The notes under the pieces: generated by a model
What the model saw: only the letters and a program-made list of their open reading frames with translations
Databases searched by the model: none
Told to the model about the DNA's origin: nothing
Program-made: the position numbers and the translations under genes
Shown: positions 1 to 7,642 of the stretch, piece by piece
Numbering within the stretch: position 1 is the first letter of the stretch
How the letters are laid out: each line of letters starts with the position of its first letter
Assembly (NCBI GenBank): GCA_013823325.1
Contig: PNLY01000039.1
Coordinates: 1 to 45,958 of the forward strand
Origin: Methylobacterium sp.
GTDB taxonomy: Bacteria > Pseudomonadota > Alphaproteobacteria > Rhizobiales > Beijerinckiaceae
Reading direction: 5' to 3'
DNA: 45,958 nucleotides

Positions 1-804
1 CGCCGCATCGCCAGCGTCATAGTCATGCAGCCGGACCAAGTTCTCGGCATGTCGGTCAGCGAGCTGGCTGCCGTGGCGCGAGCGAGCGAAGGATCGGTGA
101 TTGGACTTTGCCAACAGATCGGCGCGCGCGGTTTCTCCGAATTGAAGATCACGATCGCCAAGGAGATCTCGACCTCGCGCGCGTTGCTGCATGAGGCGAT
201 TACGGCCGGCGACAGCACGGCCGACATCGTCGCCAAATTCACCGCAAGCCATGCCGTCGCGATCGAGGACACCGTCAAGGTGCTCGATATCGGCGAGATC
301 GATCGGGCAGCGCGCTTCATCGTCGATGCAAAGCGAATCGAGTTCTACGGGATAGGCACTGCCGCGCCGATCGCGGAAGATGCGGCCTATCGCTTCCTGC
401 GACTCGGTCTTTCGACCAAGGCGGTGACGGATTCGCATGCGCAGGCGGTCAGCGCGGCCTTCACCGGGCCTGAGGTGGCGACGCTGACGATCTCGCATTC
501 AGGCAGAACGCATGAGACGCTGGAGGCCACACGTCTCGCCAAGGCTGCCGGCGCGCGGACGATCTGCATCACCAATTACGGAAAGTCTCCGCTGCAGCAG
601 CATTGCGAGATCACGCTCTTCACTGCTGCCCAGGAAACGAAATACCGGATGGAGGCGCTGTCGAGTCGCATCGCGGAGCTCTTCGTCATCGATGTTCTGT
701 ATGCTCGCCTCGCTCTGCTGCGCTGGGAAGGCTCGCTTGCCGCCATCCAGAAATCCTATGACATCATCGCGACGAAGCGCGTTCCTTCCTCAGCCGAACG
801 GTAG
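1..804 (+). CDS. RpiR/MurR-family transcriptional regulator (5' end outside window)
   Basis: The open frame runs in from base 1 without a start, so the N-terminus lies outside the window; the ATG at 25 is internal. The first ~50 visible residues are the end of an RpiR helix-turn-helix domain (VSELAAVARASEGSVIGLCQ, then a GFSELKITIAKEI segment). From about residue 80 a SIS sugar-isomerase-type domain follows, with FYGIGTAAPIAEDAAYRFLR and the TISHSGRTHETLEATRLAKA stretch typical of SIS phosphosugar sensing. RpiR regulators usually control sugar or sugar-acid catabolism; the ligand here cannot be read from sequence. It precedes a HAD remnant and an amino-acid ABC importer on the same strand, and may regulate the island genes, but that is inference. 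Confidence 0.9.
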   Translation, partial: RRIASVIVMQPDQVLGMSVSELAAVARASEGSVIGLCQQIGARGFSELKITIAKEISTSRALLHEAITAGDSTADIVAKFTASHAVAIEDTVKVLDIGEIDRAARFIVDAKRIEFYGIGTAAPIAEDAAYRFLRLGLSTKAVTDSHAQAVSAAFTGPEVATLTISHSGRTHETLEATRLAKAAGARTICITNYGKSPLQQHCEITLFTAAQETKYRMEALSSRIAELFVIDVLYARLALLRWEGSLAAIQKSYDIIATKRVPSSAER

Positions 805-820
805 GCCTGATGCTCTTGTC

Positions 821-1140
821 CTAGGGTGCAAGCGATTTCAGCGCCAACCCGTCGCCGCCGATGATGTGCAATAGGCTGAGTCGCTTGCGCCGAGTCCGTC
901 GGTGTCAGGGTTGTCGCCGATCATCGCCGTTTCCTGCGACGCGAGCCCGAGGCGGGCGAGGGCGAGCTGGAAGAACTCCGGCGCAGGCTTGCCGGAGTCA
1001 AGGTCGGGCTCGCGTCCTTCAAGGGCGAGGAGGTCGCCAAGTCCCACCGTCCGGAGCTGGGGATTATCGCGATGTGCCGCCCGCACTCGTCGCCTTGTCG
1101 CGAAGAGACGGAAGTGTTCCGGGCCCCCAGAAGCCTCGCG
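821..1140 (-). pseudogene. HAD-superfamily hydrolase remnant (C-terminal part)
   Basis: A minus-strand stretch retains the second half of a HAD phosphatase of the NagD-like type: the motif III lysine in SGKPAPEFFQLALARLG and motif IV in ETAMIGDNPDTDGLGAS. After GLGAS (near 885) the frame that carries the expected C-terminal residues (LSLLHIIGGDGLALKSLAP, stop at 821-823) differs from the frame upstream, so a frameshift is present. The N-terminal half with the nucleophile Asp is missing. I read it as a decayed fragment, not a working enzyme. The upstream limit is approximate. The rest of the gap to 1442 shows no convincing gene. Confidence 0.6.
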
Positions 1141-1442
1141 GAGCGGAATTCCCCTGGACTGATATTCTGGCCGTATGGAGCGCTGTCGCCAATGAGATTG
1201 GACATATGACAGCGCCGGCGCAACGTTCGAACGGTTAGCTTCAAGAGGTTCGGATGTTGTCAGCGCTCAACGGTCGGACGGCCGCAAACACCATCGAGCT
1301 GTCTGGCATGGCTGTCGCTGCGGCCGAGATCCGCCCTTCTAGCTAGGCCGGCACATCGAGCGACGGTCCGCTCGTTCCTGTCGGCTCGTTCGATAGCCAA
1401 GGGCAGGGAAAGAAAAAACATCATAAGAACACGGGGAACAAC

Positions 1443-2348
1443 ATGCTGAAAGTCGCAGCCGTAGTATGTCTTTCGACATTCGCCTTGAATAATTCCACCG
1501 AAGCTCAAGCTCTCAACGGTACATTGCGCAAGATCGTCGAGACCGGCGAGATCGTCGTTTCACACAGAGACGCATCGATTCCTTTCTCCTATGTCGATGA
1601 CAAGCAGCGGCCTGTTGGCTATGCACTCGAAATCTGTCTGAAGGTGGCCGAGGCGGCTAAGCGCGAGCTCGGCAAGACGGATATTCAGACCAAGCTAAGC
1701 CTCGTGAACTCCGCGACGCGGATCCCTTTGCTTCTGAACGGCACAGTAGACATGGAATGCGGTTCGACGACGAACACCGTCGAGCGGCAACAGCAAGTAG
1801 CGTTTTCCATGACCTACTTCGTAACCGGGAACCGTATTCTGGCCAAGAAGTCGAGCGGTATCAAAGGCCTGTCTGACCTAAGAGGAAAGACTGTGGCTTC
1901 CAATTCTGGAACGACAAACCTTCGTCAGATCACTGAAATCAACACCCGGCAGGCGATGGGCATGAATGTCATTGCCGGCAAGGATCTGGCGGAGTCTTTC
2001 CTCCTTTTAGAGACGGATCGCGCCGCCGCGCTGGTCATGGACGACATCCTGCTCTCGAGCCTTTCGGCAAATTCACGGTCGCCTGATGACTATCAACTCG
2101 TGGGTGAGCCTCTGTCGATCGAGCCCTACGCCATCATGATCAGGAAGGATGACCCCGCGTTTAAGGCAGTGGTCGACAAAGCCATGATCGATCTGATGAA
2201 GAGCGGCGAAATCGAGAGCATTTACAAGAAGTGGTTTCTGAGCGCGATCCCGCCGCGCGGAATCGTCCTCAACCTTCCTCCGAGTGAAGCTCTGCGAAAG
2301 GCCTGGGCCGCCCCGACCGACGCGGCCGAGACTGAAGCCTACCGATAA
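1443..2348 (+). CDS. Glutamate/aspartate-type ABC transporter substrate-binding protein
   Basis: A 301-residue periplasmic binding protein, family 3 (SBP_bac_3). It starts at ATG 1443 behind GGGGAA and has a short signal peptide with probable cleavage near residue 23 (after TEAQA). The block NGTVDMECGSTTNTVERQQQ closely resembles the GltI type of glutamate/aspartate-binding proteins, whose family motif is also ECGSTTN-VERQ. It would capture an acidic amino acid or close analogue in the periplasm and pass it to the two permeases that follow at 2457 and 3215. The exact ligand is unknown; the neighbouring aminotransferase and RraA-type aldolases make a 4-substituted glutamate an attractive guess. 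Confidence 0.92.
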   Translation: MLKVAAVVCLSTFALNNSTEAQALNGTLRKIVETGEIVVSHRDASIPFSYVDDKQRPVGYALEICLKVAEAAKRELGKTDIQTKLSLVNSATRIPLLLNGTVDMECGSTTNTVERQQQVAFSMTYFVTGNRILAKKSSGIKGLSDLRGKTVASNSGTTNLRQITEINTRQAMGMNVIAGKDLAESFLLLETDRAAALVMDDILLSSLSANSRSPDDYQLVGEPLSIEPYAIMIRKDDPAFKAVVDKAMIDLMKSGEIESIYKKWFLSAIPPRGIVLNLPPSEALRKAWAAPTDAAETEAYR

Positions 2349-2456
2349 GCGCGCAAAGTCGCGCGAGCGCTAGCCGTCATCCTCCCTGCCGTTACCTGCA
2401 AATTCCAGCGCGACAGTTGGACGAGGCGGGGGGGTGCAGAGCCGCCAAAGGAACTG

Positions 2457-3218
2457 GTGTCGGTCATGAACTACCACTGGAACTGGACGATTTTATCCGC
2501 GCCTGCGCCGGACGGATCGCCAACCTACCTGCTCATGCTCCTGTCTGGAGCCATGACGACCGTTCTGGTCGCCGCATGCGCTGCTGTGCTGGCGATTCTA
2601 TTGGGAGTCCCGCTGGGGATCGCCCGCCGAATCGGCGGCCCAATCGCCGGGCTCGCTGCTGCTTATGTCGAGGTTTTCCGCAACATTCCGCTGTTGGCGC
2701 AGATGTTCCTCTGGTATTTCGTGTTCCCCGAACTGCTGCCGATGGGTCTGCAGACTCTGGCCAAGCAATCGAGCCATGCGCCCTTTGTACTCGGAACCCT
2801 GAGTCTCGGTCTTTATACAGCCGCTCGGATCTGCGAACAGGTTAGATCTGCGCTCGGAGCCATACCTCGTGGCCAGTCGATGGCCGGGCTGGCTCTTGGG
2901 CTGCGGCCGGTCCAGCTCTACCGATACGTGTTGCTGCCGCGTGCATTTCGGATGATCGTTCCGACACTGACGTCGGAATTCATCAGCATCGTCAAGAATT
3001 CCGCAGTTCTCTTGACCATTGGCGTCATGGAACTGACCGCCAGCGCTAGGGCGATGCAGGAATTCTCCTTTCAGGTCTTTGAGGCGTTCCTGGTAGCGAC
3101 GGCCCTCTATCTCTCGATAAATTTCGTCATTGTTGCCCTGATGAACCTTGTTGAGCGTCGTTTGGTAACGGCGGGTGTCGTTGACGGGATTTCCGGGCGG
3201 AGAGGCAGCCAGAAATGA
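2457..3218 (+). CDS. Amino-acid ABC transporter permease (GltJ-like)
   Basis: A 253-residue inner-membrane permease of the HisM/GltJ family. The opening NYHWNWTILSAPAPDGSPTY is like the W-N-W start of GltJ proteins, followed by several hydrophobic segments. The conserved RNIPLLAQMFLWYFVFPELL segment and the EAA loop (ALGLRPVQLYRYVLLPRAFR) that docks the ATPase are present. The start is GTG 2457, close behind AAAGGA; ATG 2466 is an alternative three codons later. Its stop overlaps the next permease's ATG (ATGA at 3215-3218), so the two are probably translationally coupled. With 3215-3919 it would form the heterodimeric channel. Confidence 0.92.
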   Translation: MSVMNYHWNWTILSAPAPDGSPTYLLMLLSGAMTTVLVAACAAVLAILLGVPLGIARRIGGPIAGLAAAYVEVFRNIPLLAQMFLWYFVFPELLPMGLQTLAKQSSHAPFVLGTLSLGLYTAARICEQVRSALGAIPRGQSMAGLALGLRPVQLYRYVLLPRAFRMIVPTLTSEFISIVKNSAVLLTIGVMELTASARAMQEFSFQVFEAFLVATALYLSINFVIVALMNLVERRLVTAGVVDGISGRRGSQK

Positions 3219-3919
3219 TTGGATTCGATGTCGACGTTATCATTCGCTCCATCGGATATCTCTTTCGGGAAGGTCTGACTTTTACCATTTTCCTCACGGC
3301 GTTCGCCGGGTCTCTCGGCTTCGCTTTCGGTGTTGTCCTTGCTCTTCTACGGAATTCTCGGTCGGCTTCGGTTCGCTGGGCCGCCAGCGCTTATGTCAAC
3401 ACGATCCGGTCTCTTCCGCTCGTTCTTGTCATCTTTTGGATCTTCTTCCTCGTTCCTTTCATCACCCAATGGGTGCTCGGTTCGGCCCGGCCCGTGTCCA
3501 TCGGGCCCGTCTGGTCGGCGCTCATTACTTTCACGCTGTTTGAGGCTGCATATTTTTGCGAGATCGTGCGCGCCGGGCTCAACTCAGTGCCTTCTGGTCA
3601 AGGCGAGGCAGCCAGCGCCCTCGGGTTAAATCGCAGCCAAGCATTCATGTTCGTGGTCTTTCCTCAGGCGATCCGAAATATGCTTCCCGTGCTTCTGACG
3701 CAGTTTATAATCTTATTTCAGGACACTTCTCTTGTTTACGTCGTGTCGATTACAGATTTTCTGGGAGCTGCAGGGAAAGTCGGTCAACGGGACGGACGCC
3801 TTGCCGAGATGTATATTTTTTCTGCGATCGTTTATTTCGTAATTTGCTTTACGTTATCTTTGTTTGCGCGGCGGTTGCAGGCGCGATCCCTGACCAACCT
3901 GGCTTCGGCCCACGCTTGA
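3215..3919 (+). CDS. Amino-acid ABC transporter permease (GltK-like)
   Basis: A 234-residue permease, partner of the preceding gene, with an ATGA overlap. It shows the family segment NTIRSLPLVLVIFWIFFLVP, an EAA loop (ALGLNRSQAFMFVVFPQAIR) and the following QDTSLVYVVSITDFLGAA stretch typical of the second permease of polar amino-acid importers. The membrane-spanning segments are rich in Phe and Ile codons, and the DNA is clearly less GC-rich than the genes after 12 kb. The ATPase expected next is not here; it lies at 4868-5659 on the other strand. Confidence 0.92.
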   Translation: MIGFDVDVIIRSIGYLFREGLTFTIFLTAFAGSLGFAFGVVLALLRNSRSASVRWAASAYVNTIRSLPLVLVIFWIFFLVPFITQWVLGSARPVSIGPVWSALITFTLFEAAYFCEIVRAGLNSVPSGQGEAASALGLNRSQAFMFVVFPQAIRNMLPVLLTQFIILFQDTSLVYVVSITDFLGAAGKVGQRDGRLAEMYIFSAIVYFVICFTLSLFARRLQARSLTNLASAHA

Positions 3920-4089
3920 GCCGACTTCGCGATGCCAGAGCTAATGCAGCGAGGCGTCTTCGTCGTGAGCGAGGCCCGATTCATTGGAAGGGCCAGCTGC
4001 GAGCCGGGCTAGGACAATCCGAAAAGGCTTCCTCCCCAAAGCTGTAACGGGGAGAGATTCGATCATCTCAGCAAAAATGGAGAGTTGAC

Positions 4090-4434
4090 ATGAAGAAAAG
4101 CATCGAGAATGTGCAGCCGCGCGCATGGGGAGGCACATGCCAAACCTGGGAACTACTCAGTGGCGGCGATCTCGTCGTCTTCCACGAGCGGATGCCGTCG
4201 GGCACCTCTGAAGTCGAACACTACCATAACAAGGCGCGACAGTTCTTCTTCGTTCTGGAGGGTGAACTGGCAATCAAGGCGCTCGGGTCAGATTTCATTC
4301 TGCGGCGTCACGAAGGTCTGGAGATTCCCCCGGGAGAGCTCCACCATGTGCGGAATCTCTCGAACGGAACTACCGAGTTTCTGGCCATCGCCCATCCGAC
4401 AACGATCGGCGACCGAGGCTTTGCCGCTTCCTAA
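4090..4434 (+). CDS. Single-domain cupin protein
   Basis: A 114-residue protein that is essentially one cupin barrel. It starts at ATG 4090 behind GGAGAG (4079-4084). Cupin motif 1 is visible as EHYHNKARQFFFVLEGE, with two His for metal binding, and motif 2 as IPPGELHHVRNLS with a further His. Small cupins like this act as isomerases, decarboxylases or dioxygenases, or only bind ligand; none can be chosen from sequence. It sits between the permeases and the ATPase of the ABC importer, 170 bases after the permease stop, so it may process the imported compound. Confidence 0.85.
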   Translation: MKKSIENVQPRAWGGTCQTWELLSGGDLVVFHERMPSGTSEVEHYHNKARQFFFVLEGELAIKALGSDFILRRHEGLEIPPGELHHVRNLSNGTTEFLAIAHPTTIGDRGFAAS

Positions 4435-4867
4435 TTGGTATTCTGCGAGTTCGCGAGAGAACGGTTGCGGTCTCGATTCAGCCGTTGCGGATGTGCGCTG
4501 TCGGTCTAGCCGGCAGCGCACATCGTCCCGAAGTGACAAGCCGGGCCGGGAGGCTCCACTGCGCAGACGAGATTGGCGCAGTTCGCCGGCGCAGTCGCTC
4601 TATGGATGGAGATGGATGATGTTGCCGACTTCGGTGCGGCCCCGTGTCGGCATACGCAACGCAGCCAACGCCGGACGTCAGATCGCCGCCAGCCTCCCTC
4701 CGCCAATCCCGGCGCCGCGCGGATCAGCCAGCTCAAGCGTTTGACAGAATTGATAGGTTTGTCGCCCTGGCGGATAGAGAATTATCCGCGTGGAGCAGGC
4801 GATATGGCGGCCGTTTAGATATACCTGGAACGAGGGGAGCCAACTGCTCCAGCCAACGTCCCAGCGA
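4435..4867. other. 433-base stretch without a convincing gene
   Basis: This lies between the convergent cupin and ATPase genes. Several short frames cross it, but none has a recognisable motif, a good ribosome-binding site or a protein-like composition. Apart from the hairpin at 4490-4524, I see no structure in it. Confidence 0.5.
4490..4524. repeat. 15-bp stem hairpin downstream of the cupin gene
   Basis: Bases 4490-4504 and 4510-4524 form an inverted repeat (GATGTGCGCTG arms, then one G-U pair and three more G-C pairs) around a five-base loop. No T-run follows on either strand, so it is not a standard intrinsic terminator. It could protect the 3' end of the cupin/ABC transcript or block read-through from the convergent ATPase gene. 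Confidence 0.5.
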
Positions 4868-5659
4868 TCAATGGCCGATGATCTGAGCGAGGAAGTCGCG
4901 GGCCCGGATCGACTGCGGGTTTGAGAAGAACGCGTCTCTAGGACCGTCCTCGACGATCTCTCCCTTGTCCATGAATACCACGCGATCGGCCACCTTGCGG
5001 GCGAAATTCATCTCGTGCGTCACGACAACCATGGTCATTCCGTCACCGGCCAGCGTCGTCATGACGTCGAGGACCTCGTTGATCATCTCCGGATCCAAGG
5101 CCGACGTCGGTTCGTCGAACAGCATAAGCATGGGATCCATACAAAGTGCCCGGGCGATCGCTACGCGCTGCTGTTGGCCTCCAGATAGCTGTGTTGGATA
5201 CTTGCCAGCGTGGTCTTGCAGGGCGACCCTTGCGAGCAAATCTCGGGCCTTGGCTTCACTCTCAGGCCGTCCTCGACCTAGGACCTTTTCCTGTGCCAGC
5301 AGGAGATTCTGCAAGACAGTCAGATGTTGAAAGAGCTCGAAGCTCTGGAATACCATTCCTGCCCGGCTCCTCAATCGAGGCAAGTTGGATCGGGCGGAGC
5401 CGATATCGATATCGTCGACTGTAATTCTGCCCGATTGTATCGGTTCGAGGCCGTTTATGGTTTTGACCAGCGTCGATTTTCCGGAGCCGGATGGGCCGCA
5501 GATGACGACCACTTCGCCGCGATTGATCGCGAGATTGCAGCCGCGCAAGACTTGGACGGCACCGTAATATTTTGACACGTTTTCGATGCGGACGACTTGA
5601 GTCACAAGGGCCTCGTTGCTCAACGGTGCCGGGATATCGGGTGAGGTTCGAAACAGCAT
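4868..5659 (-). CDS. Amino-acid ABC transporter ATP-binding protein (GltL/GlnQ-like)
   Basis: An ABC ATPase of the polar amino-acid class (263 residues from ATG 5659). Walker A is GPSGSGKST, the Q-loop lies in GMVFQSFELFQHLTVLQN, the signature is LSGGQQQR, Walker B is MLMLFDEPTSALD and the H-loop VVTHEM. ATG 5659 has no visible Shine-Dalgarno; GTG 5605 behind GAGG would give a start close to the conserved VRIENVSKYYG and may be the real one. It should energise the permeases at 2457-3919, although it lies on the opposite strand. The split and inversion of one transporter's genes is unusual and fits rearrangement within the island. Confidence 0.92.
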   Translation of the reverse strand: MLFRTSPDIPAPLSNEALVTQVVRIENVSKYYGAVQVLRGCNLAINRGEVVVICGPSGSGKSTLVKTINGLEPIQSGRITVDDIDIGSARSNLPRLRSRAGMVFQSFELFQHLTVLQNLLLAQEKVLGRGRPESEAKARDLLARVALQDHAGKYPTQLSGGQQQRVAIARALCMDPMLMLFDEPTSALDPEMINEVLDVMTTLAGDGMTMVVVTHEMNFARKVADRVVFMDKGEIVEDGPRDAFFSNPQSIRARDFLAQIIGH

Positions 5660-5726
5660 TCAAAACCCGCTATGGCGCGGTAAGGTATCGACCGTCGGCG
5701 AGCGGAATTCTGCATCCCGATCTTGC

Positions 5727-6365
5727 CTAGACGGCCTTCTCGAATTCCCGGTCGTGCATCACTTCGACGACAGAGCGACCGGCGCGCACTGCTGCCACCA
5801 TCGCATTCTGCTTCTTCGCTATGCGGTCTGCGATATCGAGAACTTCGGAAATGCGCGGGGCGGGCACGAAGACGATGCCGCTGCCATCGGCAATCACATA
5901 GTCGCCCGGCGACACCGAAACGGATGAGAAATTGATCGGCTTATTGTAGTCGACCTGGATGATGCGGTTGCGGGCGCTGACTGGAACGACGGCCCGCCCA
6001 TAAACCGGAAAGCCGAGCTGTTCGCTGGCATCGATATCGCGGCAGGCCCCATCGATGACAACACCGCGGATCCCTTTCGCGATAGAGGCATTGGAGACGA
6101 TGTCTCCCCAGCAGGAGACGTCCGTTCGACCGTCGTTTGCGATCACGAGAACGGTTTCGGGGCCGCCTGCTTCGATGGCAGGAGTGTTGAGGTGATCGGT
6201 CGGCGCCGCATCGATCTTGGGCCCTGCTCGGACGGTCATCGCGCGACCAACGATCTTGGGGCACTTCCAAAGCGGGCGCACCCCAATCGTCGCGCCAGCC
6301 AGGCCAAGGCTGTCCAGCGCATCGGATACGGTGCAAGTATCGAGTTCGCTCAACCGATTCAGCAT
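5727..6365 (-). CDS. RraA-family protein, probable HMG/CHA-type aldolase (copy 1)
   Basis: 212 residues from ATG 6365 (TTG 6374 is an alternative start three codons upstream). The fold family includes E. coli RraA, an RNase E inhibitor, and the class II 4-hydroxy-4-methyl-2-oxoglutarate / 4-carboxy-4-hydroxy-2-oxoadipate aldolases. The stretch IRGVVIDGACRDIDASEQLG keeps the R-D pair that binds substrate and metal in the aldolases and that E. coli RraA lacks (it has R-Q there). CWGDI replaces the G-E-I/L of typical aldolases. It is read divergently from the LysR gene, which probably controls it. It is one of three distinct RraA-type genes within 5 kb. Confidence 0.88.
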   Translation of the reverse strand: MLNRLSELDTCTVSDALDSLGLAGATIGVRPLWKCPKIVGRAMTVRAGPKIDAAPTDHLNTPAIEAGGPETVLVIANDGRTDVSCWGDIVSNASIAKGIRGVVIDGACRDIDASEQLGFPVYGRAVVPVSARNRIIQVDYNKPINFSSVSVSPGDYVIADGSGIVFVPAPRISEVLDIADRIAKKQNAMVAAVRAGRSVVEVMHDREFEKAV

Positions 6366-6440
6366 GTTTCCCAAAGCCTTTATGTGCGTTCAGCAGCACA
6401 ATTCACGGCTTCGTCGGGAGTCTCCAATCCTATTGACAAC

Positions 6441-6470
6441 CACGGTCGATATACAAAAAATATGACCGTG
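6441..6470. promoter_or_regulatory. Inverted repeat over the lysR start codon, candidate LysR operator
   Basis: CACGGTC (6441-6447) and GACCGTG (6464-6470) form a perfect inverted repeat. The adjacent ATA/TAT triplets nearly extend it, and the spacer is AT-rich. Within it lies a T-N11-A pattern (T6450, A6462) as in LysR-type boxes. It sits in the divergent rraA/lysR region and covers the lysR ATG (6462-6464), which suits autoregulation. Confidence 0.5.
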
Positions 6471-7406
6471 ATCGACTTTCGGCTGCTCAGGCATTTATGG
6501 TATTTTCTGGCGGTCGCTGAGATGCGGCATTTCGGTCGAGCTGCTGAGAAACTCGGCATTTCTCAACCGCCGCTCAGCCAGCAGATCAAAATCCTGGAGC
6601 GGGTTCTCGGGGTTCGGCTGTTCGATCGATCACAACGCGGCGTTGCGCTTACGGCGGAAGGAGAAGCGATTCTGCCCGCCGTCCAACGGCTCGCAGATCA
6701 GGCGAAGCGCATCGAAAGCCTGGTTCTCGAGGCTCGTGCAGGTCGCGCATCGTCCTTGGCGATCGGGGCCATCACCTCGGCAATGCTGACAATTCTTCCC
6801 GATGTGATTCGAACGTTTCGGGCCGATTTCGAGAGCACAGCACTCACGATAACCGAATTGGATACCGCCGCGGCGGTAGACGCCCTTCGAGCGCGTCAGA
6901 TCGATATCGTCTTCGGCCGGATTGGAAGCCCCCTGCTCGATATTTCGATCGAGCCCATCGTCAGCGATCAGCTCATCGTAGCGGTTCCGCTGGAGCATAA
7001 GCTGGCGCAGCGACAGAAGATCGATCTGGTGGACCTAGCCGGCCAGCCGATGATCCTCTTTCCGAGGCGAATAAGCCCATTCTATTACGATAGCATCATC
7101 GCGGCCTGCTTCGGGGCGGGCTTCTCCCCTCACATCCTCCATGAGGCGGCATCCATCGTATCCCAAATCGCCTTCGTGACGTGTGGCTTGGGGATCGCAC
7201 TTGTGCCGAACAGCATCAGCAGCTTGGGATCGGGAAAAGTCGTATTCCGGCCGCTCGTCCAGGATGTCGATGTCGTAACGATCGGAATGGCTTGGAACTC
7301 CGATAATCACAATCCGGCTTTGGTGGCTTTGATCCAGATCGTCCGGCAACATATCGAACTGGAAAAGGGGCTCCGATCCGCGCGGCCGGCGCCCCTGTTC
7401 GGATGA
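6462..7406 (+). CDS. LysR-family transcriptional regulator
   Basis: 314 residues from ATG 6462. The frame is open further upstream to 6192, but only because it lies antisense to the rraA gene. The N-terminal winged helix-turn-helix is clear: LRHLWYFLAVAEMRHFGRAA followed by LGISQPPLSQQIKILERVLG. A LysR substrate-binding domain follows from about residue 90. It is divergent from rraA copy 1, and an inverted repeat spans its start codon, so it probably regulates rraA and itself. The co-inducer is unknown; by gene context it could be the imported amino acid or its oxo acid. Confidence 0.92.
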   Translation: MTVIDFRLLRHLWYFLAVAEMRHFGRAAEKLGISQPPLSQQIKILERVLGVRLFDRSQRGVALTAEGEAILPAVQRLADQAKRIESLVLEARAGRASSLAIGAITSAMLTILPDVIRTFRADFESTALTITELDTAAAVDALRARQIDIVFGRIGSPLLDISIEPIVSDQLIVAVPLEHKLAQRQKIDLVDLAGQPMILFPRRISPFYYDSIIAACFGAGFSPHILHEAASIVSQIAFVTCGLGIALVPNSISSLGSGKVVFRPLVQDVDVVTIGMAWNSDNHNPALVALIQIVRQHIELEKGLRSARPAPLFG

Positions 7407-7642
7407 TCGCCTTCGTGATCGGATATATCTCGCCGGCCGAGCCCAACGAAGCGCCCGCTATACGACGCGTACGCTGCTTTCGAGAAGCTGCAAGGTGATC
7501 ACCCACGCGATGGGCCGTTATGATCGCCTGGTCGCGCCACGGCCATCGCCGCCACGTTCATCCCAGGAGCCCGCTTTCGGCGCCAAGGCAAATCCGGCTG
7601 CGCATGCTCTTGATCCGGCTAATGACCTATCGTGGCACACTG

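Noticed and set aside
838..1244. Complete HAD phosphatase gene
   Set aside because: Motif I with the nucleophile Asp is missing and the C-terminus is frame-shifted, so it is listed as a remnant.
6433..6438. TTGACA as -35 of lysR
   Set aside because: A 17-base spacing puts the -10 next to the ATG with a poor match (AAAAAT); may be chance.
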